In this document: positions 40,053-48,382 of the stretch, piece by piece
How the letters are laid out: the number at the start of each line of letters is the position of its first letter
How positions within the stretch are numbered: position 1 is the stretch's first letter
Assembly (NCBI GenBank): GCA_017417315.1
Contig: JAFPZK010000029.1
Coordinates: forward strand, 1-64,000
Source: Bacteroidales bacterium
GTDB taxonomy: Bacteria > Bacteroidota > Bacteroidia > Bacteroidales > UBA3824
Length of the DNA: 64,000 nucleotides
Direction of reading: 5' to 3'
Notes under the pieces: model-generated
What the model was told of the DNA's origin: nothing
The model's input: only the letters and a program-made list of their open reading frames with translations
Databases searched by the model: none
Made by a program: the position numbers and the translations under genes

Positions 40053-40091
40053 AAAAAGGTCTGGCGTTTTTGTTCTAAAAACACCAAACCT
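40053..40091 (-). terminator. Attenuator-like hairpin between rplL and rpoB
   Basis: On the minus strand a 15-bp stem (AGGTTTGGTGTTTTT with two G-U pairs to AAAAACGCCAGACCT; arms 40057-40071 and 40077-40091), a 5-base loop and a T4 tail, starting 26 bases after the rplL stop. Position and shape fit a partial terminator that lowers rpoBC expression relative to the ribosomal protein genes. Confidence 0.7.
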
Positions 40092-40116
40092 AAAACTCTT
40101 TAACAGAGCAACTATT

Positions 40117-40494
40117 TTACTTTACTTCAACTTCAGCACCTGCTTCGGTCAATTTAGCCTTCAAAGCCTCAGCATCTTCTTTTGATACTTTCTCTTTGAT
40201 GGTCTTAGGAGCACCGTCAACGAGGTCTTTTGCCTCTTTAAGTCCCAAACCGGTCAACTCTTTAACGAGTTTTACGATCTGTAATTTCTGAGCACCTGCT
40301 GATTTGAGGATTACGTCAAATTCGGTTTTTTCCTCAGCGGCTGCTGCTGCACCGCCTGCTGCGGGAGCGGCTACTGCTACTGCTGCTGCAGCGGGTTCAA
40401 TACCGTATTCGTCTTTGAATATCTGTGCTAATTCGTTAACTTCTTTAACAGTCAAATTAACTAATTGTTCTGCTAATGCTTTCAAATCTGCCAT
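40117..40494 (-). CDS. rplL: 50S ribosomal protein L7/L12
   Basis: A 125-residue stalk protein. The N-terminal dimerisation helix ([20 protein letters not shown]) is followed by an Ala/Gly-rich hinge, then the globular C-terminal domain ([39 protein letters not shown]) that recruits translational GTPases. It lies 44 bases after rplJ. A strong terminator-like hairpin downstream separates it from rpoB. Confidence 0.98.
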   Translation of the reverse strand: MADLKALAEQLVNLTVKEVNELAQIFKDEYGIEPAAAAVAVAAPAAGGAAAAAEEKTEFDVILKSAGAQKLQIVKLVKELTGLGLKEAKDLVDGAPKTIKEKVSKEDAEALKAKLTEAGAEVEVK

Positions 40495-40538
40495 TTTATT
40501 TTTTCTTTTAGAATTGTTTAACTTTAAAAAATTTTGTT

Positions 40539-41060
40539 TTAATTTGCTCTTTCTTCAAGAGCCTTAACCAAACCGGAAAGTTTGTCTTGTCCTGATTTCA
40601 AGCAAGAAATAACATTCTTGATAGGACTTTGCAACAGACCGATAATATCTCCGAGAAGTTCTTCTTTTGACTTGATAGCCGAAAGGAAGTCCAACTGGTC
40701 GTCGCCTACATAAACGCTCTCCTGAACGTATGCGCCTTTCAATACGGGCTTGTCGGAGGTTTTTCTGAACTCTTTGATAAGTTGAGCGGGAGCGTTAGCC
40801 GTTTCAGAGAACATAACAGAAGTGTTATGATTCAACAATGGCAACAATTCGTCCACGTTTTTACCAGACTTTTCAAAAGCCTTTCTCAAAAGTGAGTTCT
40901 TAACAACCTGAAGCGTAACTTTTTTCTCGAAACAAGCCTTACGCAACTTGTAGGTTGCCTCGGCGTTGAGGTCGGAAATATCGGCCAAATAGAAATTCTG
41001 CGAATTTGCTATTTTTTCTGACAATAAGTCAATTATAGAACCTTTTTCTATACGTTTCAT
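40539..41060 (-). CDS. rplJ: 50S ribosomal protein L10
   Basis: A 173-residue base of the L7/L12 stalk. The N-terminal rRNA-binding part has [20 protein letters not shown] and [13 protein letters not shown]; the C-terminal helix binds L7/L12 dimers ([20 protein letters not shown]). In many bacteria L10 autoregulates through a leader upstream of rplJ, but here the gap to rplA is only 26 bases, too short for such a leader. Confidence 0.97.
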   Translation of the reverse strand: MKRIEKGSIIDLLSEKIANSQNFYLADISDLNAEATYKLRKACFEKKVTLQVVKNSLLRKAFEKSGKNVDELLPLLNHNTSVMFSETANAPAQLIKEFRKTSDKPVLKGAYVQESVYVGDDQLDFLSAIKSKEELLGDIIGLLQSPIKNVISCLKSGQDKLSGLVKALEERAN

Positions 41061-41086
41061 TTCGTTTTATAATTTTTTATTCGGCC

Positions 41087-41779
41087 TTAATCAATAGTTT
41101 TAACATCGACTTCAACACCCGGGGTCATAGTACCGCTTACGAAAACGCTCTTAATATAAGTGCCTTTTGCAGCAGCGGGTTTGAGTTTTACGACAGTACG
41201 CAAAAATTCGCGTGCGTTTTCGTATAACTTCTGAGCCTCAAACGAAGCCTTACCTACCGGCGAATGGATAATACCGTATTTGTCGACTTTAAAGTCTATT
41301 TTTCCGAGTTTTACATCTTTTACTGCTTGCGCTACTTCCATAGTAACGGTTCCAGTTTTTGGGTTCGGCATCAAACCTCTTGGTCCTAAAATACGACCGA
41401 GTTTTCCGACTTTACCCATACAAGCGGGCGTTGTGATGATAACATCAACGTCAGTCCAGCCGCCTTGAATTTTGGTTACGTATTCATCTAATCCTACGTA
41501 ATCTGCTCCGGCAGCCTTAGCCTCTTCTTCCTTGTCAGGAGTACAGAGAACCAACACCTTCTTGTCTTTACCGGTTCCGTTGGGGAGAGTAACAACGCCT
41601 CTGACCATTTGATTGGCCTTTTTGGGGTCAACACCGAGACGGACATCAACGTCTACCGAAGAGTCAAATTTGGTAGAAACCATTTGTTTTACCAAACCGC
41701 ACGCTTCTAAAAGACTGTATTGTTTGCCTTCTTCGATTTTAGTCAGCGCAGTTTTATAATTCTTACTTACTTTTCCCAT
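41087..41779 (-). CDS. rplA: 50S ribosomal protein L1
   Basis: A 230-residue protein of the L1 stalk that helps release deacylated tRNA. The signature [18 protein letters not shown] is preceded by [14 protein letters not shown], and [20 protein letters not shown] is near the start. It follows rplK by 17 bases. In other bacteria L1 represses the rplKA mRNA by binding an rRNA-like site; whether the 147-base leader before rplK holds one here is not clear. Confidence 0.98.
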   Translation of the reverse strand: MGKVSKNYKTALTKIEEGKQYSLLEACGLVKQMVSTKFDSSVDVDVRLGVDPKKANQMVRGVVTLPNGTGKDKKVLVLCTPDKEEEAKAAGADYVGLDEYVTKIQGGWTDVDVIITTPACMGKVGKLGRILGPRGLMPNPKTGTVTMEVAQAVKDVKLGKIDFKVDKYGIIHSPVGKASFEAQKLYENAREFLRTVVKLKPAAAKGTYIKSVFVSGTMTPGVEVDVKTID

Positions 41780-41796
41780 TTCGATTTTGTTATTAT

Positions 41797-42240
41797 TTAG
41801 TTATCAAAAGGCGAAGGACCGCTTACTACGATACCCATGCTCTTAGCCGTTCCTGCAACCATCTTCATAGCCGATTCTACTGAAAAACAGTTCAAATCGG
41901 GAAGTTTGTCCTCAGCGATTGCCTTAACCTGATCCCAAGTAACAGTTCCGACTTTTTTTCTGTTCGGTTCTGCCGAACCGGATTTAAGTTTAAGAACTTC
42001 TTTGAGTTGGGCTCCGGCGGGAGAGGTCTTCAAAACGAAATCAAACGATTTGTCGCTGTAAACCGTGATGACAACGGGGACAACTTTGCCCGCTTTGTCT
42101 TTGGTTTTGGCGTTAAATTGTTTGCAGAATTCCATAATGTTGACACCCTTAGAACCGAGTGCAGGACCAATCGGAGGTGCGGGATTTGCAGCACCGCCTT
42201 TGATTTCCAATTTAACAAATCCTGTAACTTCTTTAGCCAT
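41797..42240 (-). CDS. rplK: 50S ribosomal protein L11
   Basis: A 147-residue protein at the GTPase-associated centre. [40 protein letters not shown] and the C-terminal signature [16 protein letters not shown] are all present. It begins 147 bases after nusG, leaving room for an untranslated leader, and starts the rplK-rplA-rplJ-rplL block. Confidence 0.98.
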   Translation of the reverse strand: MAKEVTGFVKLEIKGGAANPAPPIGPALGSKGVNIMEFCKQFNAKTKDKAGKVVPVVITVYSDKSFDFVLKTSPAGAQLKEVLKLKSGSAEPNRKKVGTVTWDQVKAIAEDKLPDLNCFSVESAMKMVAGTAKSMGIVVSGPSPFDN

Positions 42241-42387
42241 TTTTTTAACTTAAAAAATTGATTTGTTGTATAATAATTGACTTTTAAATTTTCCCAAAGT
42301 TTCACACTGCGGAAGCATTATGTTTTAGAGAGGTAAAACCAGCGCGAAATTTTCAGTACTTTTTTTAAGTCAGATTATTCTAAAAAA
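42241..42387 (-). promoter_or_regulatory. Untranslated leader before rplK
   Basis: A 147-base gap between nusG and rplK, the longest within this operon. On the minus strand it holds TTCGCGCTGGTTTTACC, then CTTCCGCAGTGTG, then GGGAAAATT. No Rho-independent hairpin and no clear promoter were seen. By analogy with other bacteria it may carry the binding site for L1 autoregulation; this is a guess from position. Confidence 0.3.
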
Positions 42388-42963
42388 TTATTCTTTTACT
42401 TTTTCTACTTGAATATAACCGAGTTCGAGCGGTGTTTTTCTTCCGAAAATTTTAACCATAACTTGAAGTTTTTTCTTCTCGTCATTAATATCTTCGATGA
42501 TTCCGATAAAGCCCTTGAAAGGACCATCCACCACTTTCACATTTTCGCCTAAGGTGTAGGGAGATTCAATAACCTCTTCTTCCTGCGTTACCTCGTCTAC
42601 TTTGCCGAGTATCCTATTTACCTCTGATTCTCTCATCGGGAGAGGTTCACCGCTACCGTTACGGTTTTCGCTCAAAAAGCCGAGACCGCCCGGAACGTTT
42701 CTCAAAATACCGGTGATTTGTTGTGTTAAAAGACATTCAACTAAGACATATCCCGGAAAGAAATTTCTTTCAGTGGAATATTTTTTACCGTTTCTTACTT
42801 GATATACTTTTTCAGAGGGGACTAAAACCTGAGTAACATAGTCCTCTAATTTATAATTGGCGATTTGTGTTTCGATATATTCTTTAACTTTCTTTTCCTG
42901 ACCGCCGATAGCGCGGAGAACATACCATCTTTTCGATTTCGGTTTCTTAACATTATCTTCCAT
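42388..42963 (-). CDS. nusG: Transcription termination/antitermination protein NusG
   Basis: A 191-residue general elongation factor. The N-terminal domain has WYVLRAIGGQEKKVKEYIET and FFPGYVLVECLL. The KOW domain is at the C-terminus (GENVKVVDGPFKGFIGIIE). It links RNA polymerase to ribosomal protein S10 and to Rho. It follows secE by 27 bases, the standard order. The paralogue at 29912 is more diverged and not interchangeable by sequence. Confidence 0.97.
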   Translation of the reverse strand: MEDNVKKPKSKRWYVLRAIGGQEKKVKEYIETQIANYKLEDYVTQVLVPSEKVYQVRNGKKYSTERNFFPGYVLVECLLTQQITGILRNVPGGLGFLSENRNGSGEPLPMRESEVNRILGKVDEVTQEEEVIESPYTLGENVKVVDGPFKGFIGIIEDINDEKKKLQVMVKIFGRKTPLELGYIQVEKVKE

Positions 42964-42990
42964 TTCAAAAAGCCTCTCTTAAAAATCGGT

Positions 42991-43182
42991 TTAAAAAAGC
43001 GAATAAATAAATTCCATAACTCCTTTCAATGAAATATCCATCACGAATACCACAAAAGCAATTATGAAAGTAGCCACCATAACAATTACTGCGCTGTTCA
43101 TAAGTTCTTGACCAGAGGGCCAAGAAACTTTATTAACAAGTTCGTCGTATGTTTCTTGCAGGTATGTTTTTAACTTTGCCAT
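42991..43182 (-). CDS. secE: Preprotein translocase subunit SecE
   Basis: A 63-residue inner-membrane protein of the SecYEG channel. An amphipathic helix (YLQETYDELVNKVSWPSGQE, with the conserved VSWPS) precedes one transmembrane segment (SAVIVMVATFIIAFVVFVMD). This is the short single-span form normal outside gamma-proteobacteria. It lies between tRNA-Trp (19-base gap) and nusG. Confidence 0.97.
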   Translation of the reverse strand: MAKLKTYLQETYDELVNKVSWPSGQELMNSAVIVMVATFIIAFVVFVMDISLKGVMEFIYSLF

Positions 43183-43201
43183 TTCTTATTTTGGAATTTA
43201 G

Positions 43202-43274
43202 CACGGGTGGAGAGACTCGAACTCCCGACACCTGGTTTTGGAGACCAGTGCTCTACCAACTGAGCTACACCCGT
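43202..43274 (-). tRNA. trnW: tRNA-Trp (CCA)
   Basis: 73 nt on the minus strand; acceptor ACGGGTG/CACCCGT, D arm GCTC-AGTTGGTA-GAGC, anticodon loop CTCCAAA (anticodon CCA), T arm with TTCGAGT. No encoded CCA end. It lies between tuf and secE, the classic position. Confidence 0.97.
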
Positions 43275-43279
43275 AATTT

Positions 43280-43359
43280 CGTAGGGGCGAAAGATTTTTC
43301 GCATTGTACGGGCGAAAGATTTTTCGCATTGTACGGGCGAAAGATTTTTCGCCCCTACG
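43280..43359. repeat. Triple 25-bp tandem repeat inside a 13-bp inverted repeat
   Basis: Three head-to-tail units of 25 bp (43281-43305, 43306-43330, 43331-43355), each containing GCGAAAGATTTTTCGC, itself nearly self-complementary. The first and third units differ at their outer ends so that CGTAGGGGCGAAA (43280-43292) is exactly complementary to 43347-43359. It lies 20 bases after the tuf stop and 5 bases before tRNA-Trp. It may be a small mobile repeat that expanded, and its folded RNA could end or process the tuf mRNA. Confidence 0.9.
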
Positions 43360-43379
43360 ATGATATTGTGAATTAAATA

Positions 43380-44570
43380 TTATTCAACGATTTTACCAAC
43401 CTGACCAGAACCTACTGTTCTACCGCCTTCACGAATTGCAAAACGCAAACCTTCGTTCAAAGCAACCGGGTAGATAAGTTCTACGGTGATATTTACGTGG
43501 TCGCCCGGCATTACCATTTCAACGCCTTCCGGAAGAGTGATTTCACCGGTAACGTCCAAGGTACGCAAGTAGAACTGCGGACGATATTTGTTGTGGAACG
43601 GTGTGTGACGACCGCCTTCTTCTTTTTTCAATACGTAGATTTCAGCCGTAAATTTGGTGTGAGGAGTGATTGAACCGGGTTTAGCGATAACCATACCTCT
43701 CTTAATTTGGTCTTTATCAATACCTCTTAACAACAAACCTGCGTTGTCGCCTGCTTCACCTTTGTCAAGAAGTTTACGGAACATTTCGATACCGGTAACA
43801 GTTGATTTCAATGCGCCTTCTTTTGAAAGACCTACGATTTCAACCGGGTCGTTGAGGTTAACGATACCAGTTTCAATTCTACCGGTAGCAACAGTACCAC
43901 GACCGGTGATTGAGAAGATGTCCTCGATAGGCATCAAGAAAGGTTTATCAACGTCACGGGTCGGCTGCGGAATGTATTCGTCAACAGCAGCCATAAGTTC
44001 CATAACTTTCTCTTCCCATTTTGCTTCGCCGTTCAATGCGCCGAGTGCAGAACCTCTGATAATCGGAGTATTGTCGCCGTCATAATCGTAAGAAGAAAGT
44101 AATTCACGAACTTCCATTTCAACGAGGTCTAACAACTCAGGGTCGTCAACCATATCGCATTTGTTCATGAAAACAACAATCCTCGGAACGTTTACCTGAC
44201 GAGCCAAAAGGATGTGCTCGCGAGTCTGAGGCATAGGACCGTCAGTTGCAGCAACTACGAGGATTGCACCGTCCATCTGAGCAGCACCAGTTACCATGTT
44301 CTTTACATAGTCGGCGTGACCAGGGCAGTCAACGTGTGCATAGTGACGATTTGCAGTCTGATATTCTACGTGAGCGGTATTAATGGTTATACCTCTTTCC
44401 TTCTCTTCGGGAGCGTTATCGATTGAATCGAAACTTCTAACTTCTGAAAGACCTTTCTTTGCCAAAACTGTTGTGATAGCAGCGGTCAAAGTAGTCTTAC
44501 CGTGGTCAACGTGACCAATCGTACCGATGTTTACGTGCGGTTTGGATCTGTCGAATGCTTCTTTAGCCAT
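43380..44570 (-). CDS. tuf: Elongation factor Tu
   Basis: A 396-residue GTPase that delivers aminoacyl-tRNA. G1 GHVDHGKT, the switch I block [15 protein letters not shown]3 [13 protein letters not shown]4 NKCD and G5 GSALGAL are all present; the C-terminal domains end in [15 protein letters not shown]. It sits behind four tRNA genes, with tRNA-Trp and secE downstream, the arrangement found in many bacteria. Only this tuf copy is in the window. Confidence 0.99.
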   Translation of the reverse strand: MAKEAFDRSKPHVNIGTIGHVDHGKTTLTAAITTVLAKKGLSEVRSFDSIDNAPEEKERGITINTAHVEYQTANRHYAHVDCPGHADYVKNMVTGAAQMDGAILVVAATDGPMPQTREHILLARQVNVPRIVVFMNKCDMVDDPELLDLVEMEVRELLSSYDYDGDNTPIIRGSALGALNGEAKWEEKVMELMAAVDEYIPQPTRDVDKPFLMPIEDIFSITGRGTVATGRIETGIVNLNDPVEIVGLSKEGALKSTVTGIEMFRKLLDKGEAGDNAGLLLRGIDKDQIKRGMVIAKPGSITPHTKFTAEIYVLKKEEGGRHTPFHNKYRPQFYLRTLDVTGEITLPEGVEMVMPGDHVNITVELIYPVALNEGLRFAIREGGRTVGSGQVGKIVE

Positions 44571-44634
44571 GTTCTAAAAGTATTTAGATAAATTAATAAA
44601 TTATTGTTCTCTTTTTTGTTTTTTTCAAACAATT

Positions 44635-44670
44635 ATGTACGCGAACATAACTTTCATTACGCGCATACAT
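44635..44670 (-). other. Hairpin between tRNA-Thr(GGU) and tuf
   Basis: Nine-base arms (44635-44643 and 44662-44670, ATGTACGCG against CGCATACAT with one G-U type pair) in the AT-rich gap upstream of tuf. It could separate or process the tRNA and tuf parts of the transcript. No T run follows, so it is not a standard terminator. Confidence 0.35.
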
Positions 44671-44680
44671 AAAAAAATAG

Positions 44681-44752
<72 letters not shown>

Positions 44753-44768
44753 ATTAAATCTTTTTTAG

Positions 44769-44841
44769 AGCGGGAGACGAGTCTCGAACCCGCGACCTTC
44801 AGCTTGGAAGGCTGACGCTCTACCAATTGAGCTACTCCCGC
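44769..44841 (-). tRNA. trnG: tRNA-Gly (UCC)
   Basis: 73 nt on the minus strand; acceptor GCGGGAG/CTCCCGC, anticodon loop CTTCCAA (anticodon TCC), T loop TTCGAGA. Confidence 0.96.
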
Positions 44842-44875
44842 AATAATAATTGTTTAACTTTTAAAAATCTATTTG

Positions 44876-44957
44876 TGGGAAGTAATGGATTCGAACCACT
44901 GAAGGCAAAGCCAGCTGATTTACAGTCAGCCCTCGTTGACCGCTGGAGCAACTTCCC
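44876..44957 (-). tRNA. trnY: tRNA-Tyr (GUA)
   Basis: 82 nt on the minus strand with a long variable arm, as expected for tyrosine; acceptor GGGAAGT/ACTTCCC, anticodon loop CTGTAAA (anticodon GTA), T loop TTCGAAT. Confidence 0.97.
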
Positions 44958-45005
44958 ATCTTCAATATCATTATTTCAAACTAACGTGCCTTTCTTTTAT
45001 ATCAG

Positions 45006-45079
45006 AGCCGGCGGAGGGATTCGAACCCCCGACCCGCTGATTACAAATCAGCTGCTCTGGCCAACTGAGCTACGCCGGC
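45006..45079 (-). tRNA. trnT: tRNA-Thr (UGU)
   Basis: 74 nt on the minus strand; acceptor GCCGGCG/CGCCGGC, anticodon loop TTTGTAA (anticodon TGT), T loop TTCGAAT. First gene of the tRNA-tuf-secE-nusG-rpl-rpoBC transcription unit. Confidence 0.97.
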
Positions 45080-45130
45080 AAAAATATATGTTAGTTTTAA
45101 TAGAAGAACCTCGTTTGTTTTTCAACGGTG

Positions 45131-45162
45131 CAAAATTAGATACTATTTTTCAATCTGCCAAA
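45131..45162 (-). promoter_or_regulatory. Promoter of the tRNA-tuf-rpl-rpoBC superoperon
   Basis: On the minus strand TTTG (45159-45162), 20 bases, TAATTTTG (45131-45138), about 50 bases before the first tRNA; full match to the Bacteroidota consensus. Confidence 0.75.
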
Positions 45163-45245
45163 TTTTTTAGGAGTTTTTTTTGTGTTTTTTTTTATTTTTT
45201 CTTCATAGGGAAATAAACTATTTGAAAAACAGTATGTTATAAAGC

Positions 45246-45279
45246 AAAAAAAACGTCCGCACTATAACAATGCGGACGT
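45246..45279 (-). terminator. Terminator of xylBA
   Basis: ACGTCCGCA and its complement (45253-45261 and 45271-45279) around a 9-base loop with a T8 tail on the minus strand, 37 bases after the xylA stop. Confidence 0.88.
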
Positions 45280-45316
45280 AATCCTTATAATAAATCAATT
45301 CAAAACAAACGAAAAA

Positions 45317-46630
45317 CTATGCGTACATAGCAACGATTGCCTCATAAAGTTCTTGTTTACCCGAAGTTTGTTTGGGTTCGCCTACTTTCTTGCCGTATTC
45401 GTAAACGTCTTCGAGAGTAAGTTTGCCTTCCTCAAACTCTTTACCTTTGCCAGAATCAAACGAAGCATAACGCTCTGCTTTCATCTTCTTGTAAGGAGAT
45501 TCTTCCAACAATTTAGCTGCAGATTCCAATGCACGAGCCATAGCGTCCATACCTGCAATGTGAGCGATGAAAATATCGTCTAAATCGGTAGAATTTCTAC
45601 GTGTTTTAGCATCGAAGTTTGTACCGCCGTTGCCAAGACCGCCGCCACGGATAATTTCCATCCAAGCCTGAACTAATTCGTATTGGTCAATCGGGAATTG
45701 GTCGGTATCCCAACCGTTCTGATAGTCGCCTCTGTTAGCGTCGATAGAACCTAACATTCCGTTGTCAACTGCAACAGCCAATTCGTGTTCAAAAGTATGA
45801 CCTGCCAAAGTAGCGTGGTTAACCTCGATGTTTACTTTGAAGTCTTTCTCCAAGCCGTGTGCTTTCAAGAAACCGATAACAGTCTCGGTGTCAACATCGT
45901 ATTGATGTTTTGAAGGCTCCATCGGTTTGGGTTCGATAAGGAATGTACCTTTGAAACCTTTTTTACGAGCATAATCACGAGCCATAGTAAGCATTGTAGC
46001 CATGTGTTCTTTTTCACGTTTTTGGTCAGTGTTAAGAAGGCTCATATAACCTTCACGACCGCCCCAGAATACATAGTTAGAAGCACCAAGTCTGATACCT
46101 GCATCAATAGCGTTTTTAATCTGAACGATAGCACGTGCTACAACGTCGAAATCAGGGTTTGTAGAAGCACCGTTCATATAACGACCGTTGCCGAATACGT
46201 TAGCGGTAGACCACAACAATTTAATGCCGGTTTCTTTTTGTTTCTGCTCCAAGTAATCAACGATTGCTTTGAGGTTAGACTCGTATTCTTCAACTGAATT
46301 GCCTTCTGAAACGAGGTCAACGTCATGGAAACAATAGTATTCAATACCAAGTTTCTGCATGATTTCAAAACCTGCGTCTGCTTTTTGTTTAGCGATTTCT
46401 ACTGCGTTAGCACCGTTGTTCCAAGGGAATTTTTTTGTGCCGCCGCCAAACTGATCGCCGCCTTCTGCGCAGAGGGTATGCCACCATGCCATTGCAAAAC
46501 GCAACCAATCTTTCATTTTTTTGCCCATTACGACTTTTTCTGCATCATAATAGTGAAAAGCCATAGGATTCTTTGAATCTTTACCTTCAAACTTAATCTT
46601 TGAAATACCTGCGAAATATTCTTTTGCCAT
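45317..46630 (-). CDS. xylA: Xylose isomerase
   Basis: Converts D-xylose to D-xylulose in the cytoplasm. The 437 residues fit the class II enzymes. [14 protein letters not shown], the metal-ligand strand [37 protein letters not shown] and [19 protein letters not shown] are all present, as is the [10 protein letters not shown] block with the catalytic His. It lies 49 bases behind xylB in the same direction, so the two form an operon with kinase first. A terminator follows. Confidence 0.98.
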   Translation of the reverse strand: MAKEYFAGISKIKFEGKDSKNPMAFHYYDAEKVVMGKKMKDWLRFAMAWWHTLCAEGGDQFGGGTKKFPWNNGANAVEIAKQKADAGFEIMQKLGIEYYCFHDVDLVSEGNSVEEYESNLKAIVDYLEQKQKETGIKLLWSTANVFGNGRYMNGASTNPDFDVVARAIVQIKNAIDAGIRLGASNYVFWGGREGYMSLLNTDQKREKEHMATMLTMARDYARKKGFKGTFLIEPKPMEPSKHQYDVDTETVIGFLKAHGLEKDFKVNIEVNHATLAGHTFEHELAVAVDNGMLGSIDANRGDYQNGWDTDQFPIDQYELVQAWMEIIRGGGLGNGGTNFDAKTRRNSTDLDDIFIAHIAGMDAMARALESAAKLLEESPYKKMKAERYASFDSGKGKEFEEGKLTLEDVYEYGKKVGEPKQTSGKQELYEAIVAMYA

Positions 46631-46679
46631 TTTTTTATTAAAATTATTTGGTTATATGTTAATAATACGTGTTAATAAA

Positions 46680-48167
46680 CTATTTTGTTATTTTAGAAAG
46701 ATCTTCTTTCCAACGAGCATAAGCCTCCATGTACTGCTGTTCATTCTTTGTATCAGGCTCGGTAACCTCCACTACTTTGAGGTTAGCAAAAGCCTCTTGC
46801 AAAGACGAATAAACACCTGCACCGAAACCAGCACCTCTTGCAGCACCGATAGAACCGTCAGTGTTGTAAAGTTCGATTTTTGCACCGGTAGTCGTAGCCA
46901 AAGTGTTACGGAAAACAGGAGAGAAAAACATATTAGCCTTACCAGCACGGATAACCCTTGATTCAATACCGATACCTTTCATAATGTCCATACCGTATTT
47001 AAAAGAGAATGCAATACCCTCTTGTCCGGCACGATAAAGATGTTCTGATTTGTGAATATTGAAATTAAGGTTCATAACTGCCGCACCCGGATTTTGATTT
47101 TCCAAAACTCTTTCAGCACCGTTACCGAAAGGCATTATCGACAAACCTTCCGAACCGATAGCAATGTTAGCAGCAGCCCTGTCCATTTCGGGATAACTGA
47201 GCGTTCCGCCGCCTACGTGCTTGTTGAGCCAAGAATTAAGAATACCCGTACCGTTGATACAAAGTAATATACCCAAGCGGTTCAAGTCTTTTGAATGATT
47301 GACGTGCGCAAAAGTGTTAACCCTTGAAAGCGGGTCGTATTTAACTTCTTCCGATACGCCGTAAACAACGCCCGAAGTACCGCCGGTAGCCGCAATTTCA
47401 CCCGGATTCAAGACGTTGAGCGAAAGTGCGTTGTTAGGCTGGTCGCCGCCCCTATAACTTACTTTTATGCCTTTTACCAAGCCGAGTTCCTTAGCAGCCT
47501 CTTCGGTTAATTCACCCTGAACAGAGAATGTATCAACCGTATCAGGAATAAGAGACGGTTCAAAACCGTAATAATCAAGAAGGAATTTTGCCAAAGATTT
47601 GTCTTGAAAATCCCAAAACATACCTTCTGAAAGACCGCTTACGGTTGTCTTTATTTCACCCGTGAGTTTCATGGCGATATAGTCGCCCGGAAGCATAATC
47701 TTGTATATTTTAGAATAAACGTCCGGCTCGTTGTCTTTTACCCATTTGAGTTTTGAAGCGGTAAAATTGCCCGGAGAGTTCAACAAACGGCTCAAACATT
47801 TTTCCTTGCCGATTTCTTGAAGGGCTTTTGCTCCGATTTCTGCGGCACGGCTGTCGCACCATATAATTGAAGGACGCAACACGTTTTGATTTTTGTCTAC
47901 TGCAACCAAACCGTGCATCTGATAAGAAATACCGATTGCTTTAATGTCAGAAACACTCACGCATGAAGTTCTTAAAACCTCTGCCAAAGCCATTTTGGTG
48001 TTTTCCCACCAAAGTTTCGGGTCTTGTTCAGCCCAGCCCGCTTTTGCAGCGGTTATTTTCATTTCCTGTTTCGGATAATAAGCCGAAGCCTCACATCTTC
48101 CCGACTCGGACTCCACCAAAGAGACCTTTACCGATGAACTTCCGATGTCAAAACCTAATAAATACAT
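46680..48167 (-). CDS. xylB: Xylulokinase
   Basis: Phosphorylates D-xylulose to xylulose 5-phosphate, feeding the pentose phosphate pathway. The 495-residue FGGY-family kinase starts with LLGFDIGSSSVKVSLVE (ATP phosphate-binding loop), then SYQMHGLVAVDKNQNVLRPS and IIWCDSRAA. The second domain has EIAATGGTSGVVYGVSEEV and GIESRVIRAGKANMFFSPVF. It precedes xylA and has a full promoter. No regulator gene is next to it. Confidence 0.95.
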   Translation of the reverse strand: MYLLGFDIGSSSVKVSLVESESGRCEASAYYPKQEMKITAAKAGWAEQDPKLWWENTKMALAEVLRTSCVSVSDIKAIGISYQMHGLVAVDKNQNVLRPSIIWCDSRAAEIGAKALQEIGKEKCLSRLLNSPGNFTASKLKWVKDNEPDVYSKIYKIMLPGDYIAMKLTGEIKTTVSGLSEGMFWDFQDKSLAKFLLDYYGFEPSLIPDTVDTFSVQGELTEEAAKELGLVKGIKVSYRGGDQPNNALSLNVLNPGEIAATGGTSGVVYGVSEEVKYDPLSRVNTFAHVNHSKDLNRLGILLCINGTGILNSWLNKHVGGGTLSYPEMDRAAANIAIGSEGLSIMPFGNGAERVLENQNPGAAVMNLNFNIHKSEHLYRAGQEGIAFSFKYGMDIMKGIGIESRVIRAGKANMFFSPVFRNTLATTTGAKIELYNTDGSIGAARGAGFGAGVYSSLQEAFANLKVVEVTEPDTKNEQQYMEAYARWKEDLSKITK

Positions 48168-48214
48168 TGATTATTAATATTTTAAAGTTAATTGTTCTGT
48201 GCTGTTGTGTGCTG

Positions 48215-48246
48215 CAAATTTATAACGTTGTTTTCTAATAAACAAA
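48215..48246 (-). promoter_or_regulatory. Promoter of xylBA
   Basis: On the minus strand TTTG (48243-48246), 20 bases, TAAATTTG (48215-48222); about 50 bases before the xylB start. Confidence 0.7.
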
Positions 48247-48346
48247 AGTTTTTTGATTTTTTTTTTATATTTTTTTTTAATGAGCTAATAATCAAAGAGT
48301 TTTAATAATTCACAAAGTCTTAATATTAACGAACTTGATTTTTTGC

Positions 48347-48354
48347 TAATTTTG
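48347..48354 (+). promoter_or_regulatory. -7 box of the MATE exporter gene
   Basis: TAATTTTG followed by CACC, 29 bases before the start codon; -33 box not evident. Confidence 0.5.
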
Positions 48355-48382
48355 CACCCTGAAAAATATAAACAAAAAAGAT

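Noticed and set aside
41061-41086. L10 autoregulatory leader before rplJ
   Set aside because: The gap is only 26 bases, too short for the known leader structure.
43280-43359. Possible CRISPR array
   Set aside because: The 25-bp units are directly adjacent with no spacers, and no cas gene is in the window.
44827-45216. Open frame of 129 codons across the tRNA cluster
   Set aside because: It runs antisense over tRNA-Tyr and tRNA-Thr, whose folds and anticodons are clear; the frame is a by-product.
45006-48167. Horizontal transfer of the xylose genes
   Set aside because: Base composition and promoters look like the surroundings, and no mobile element or direct repeat flanks them; insertion at the tRNA was considered but no truncated tRNA copy was seen.
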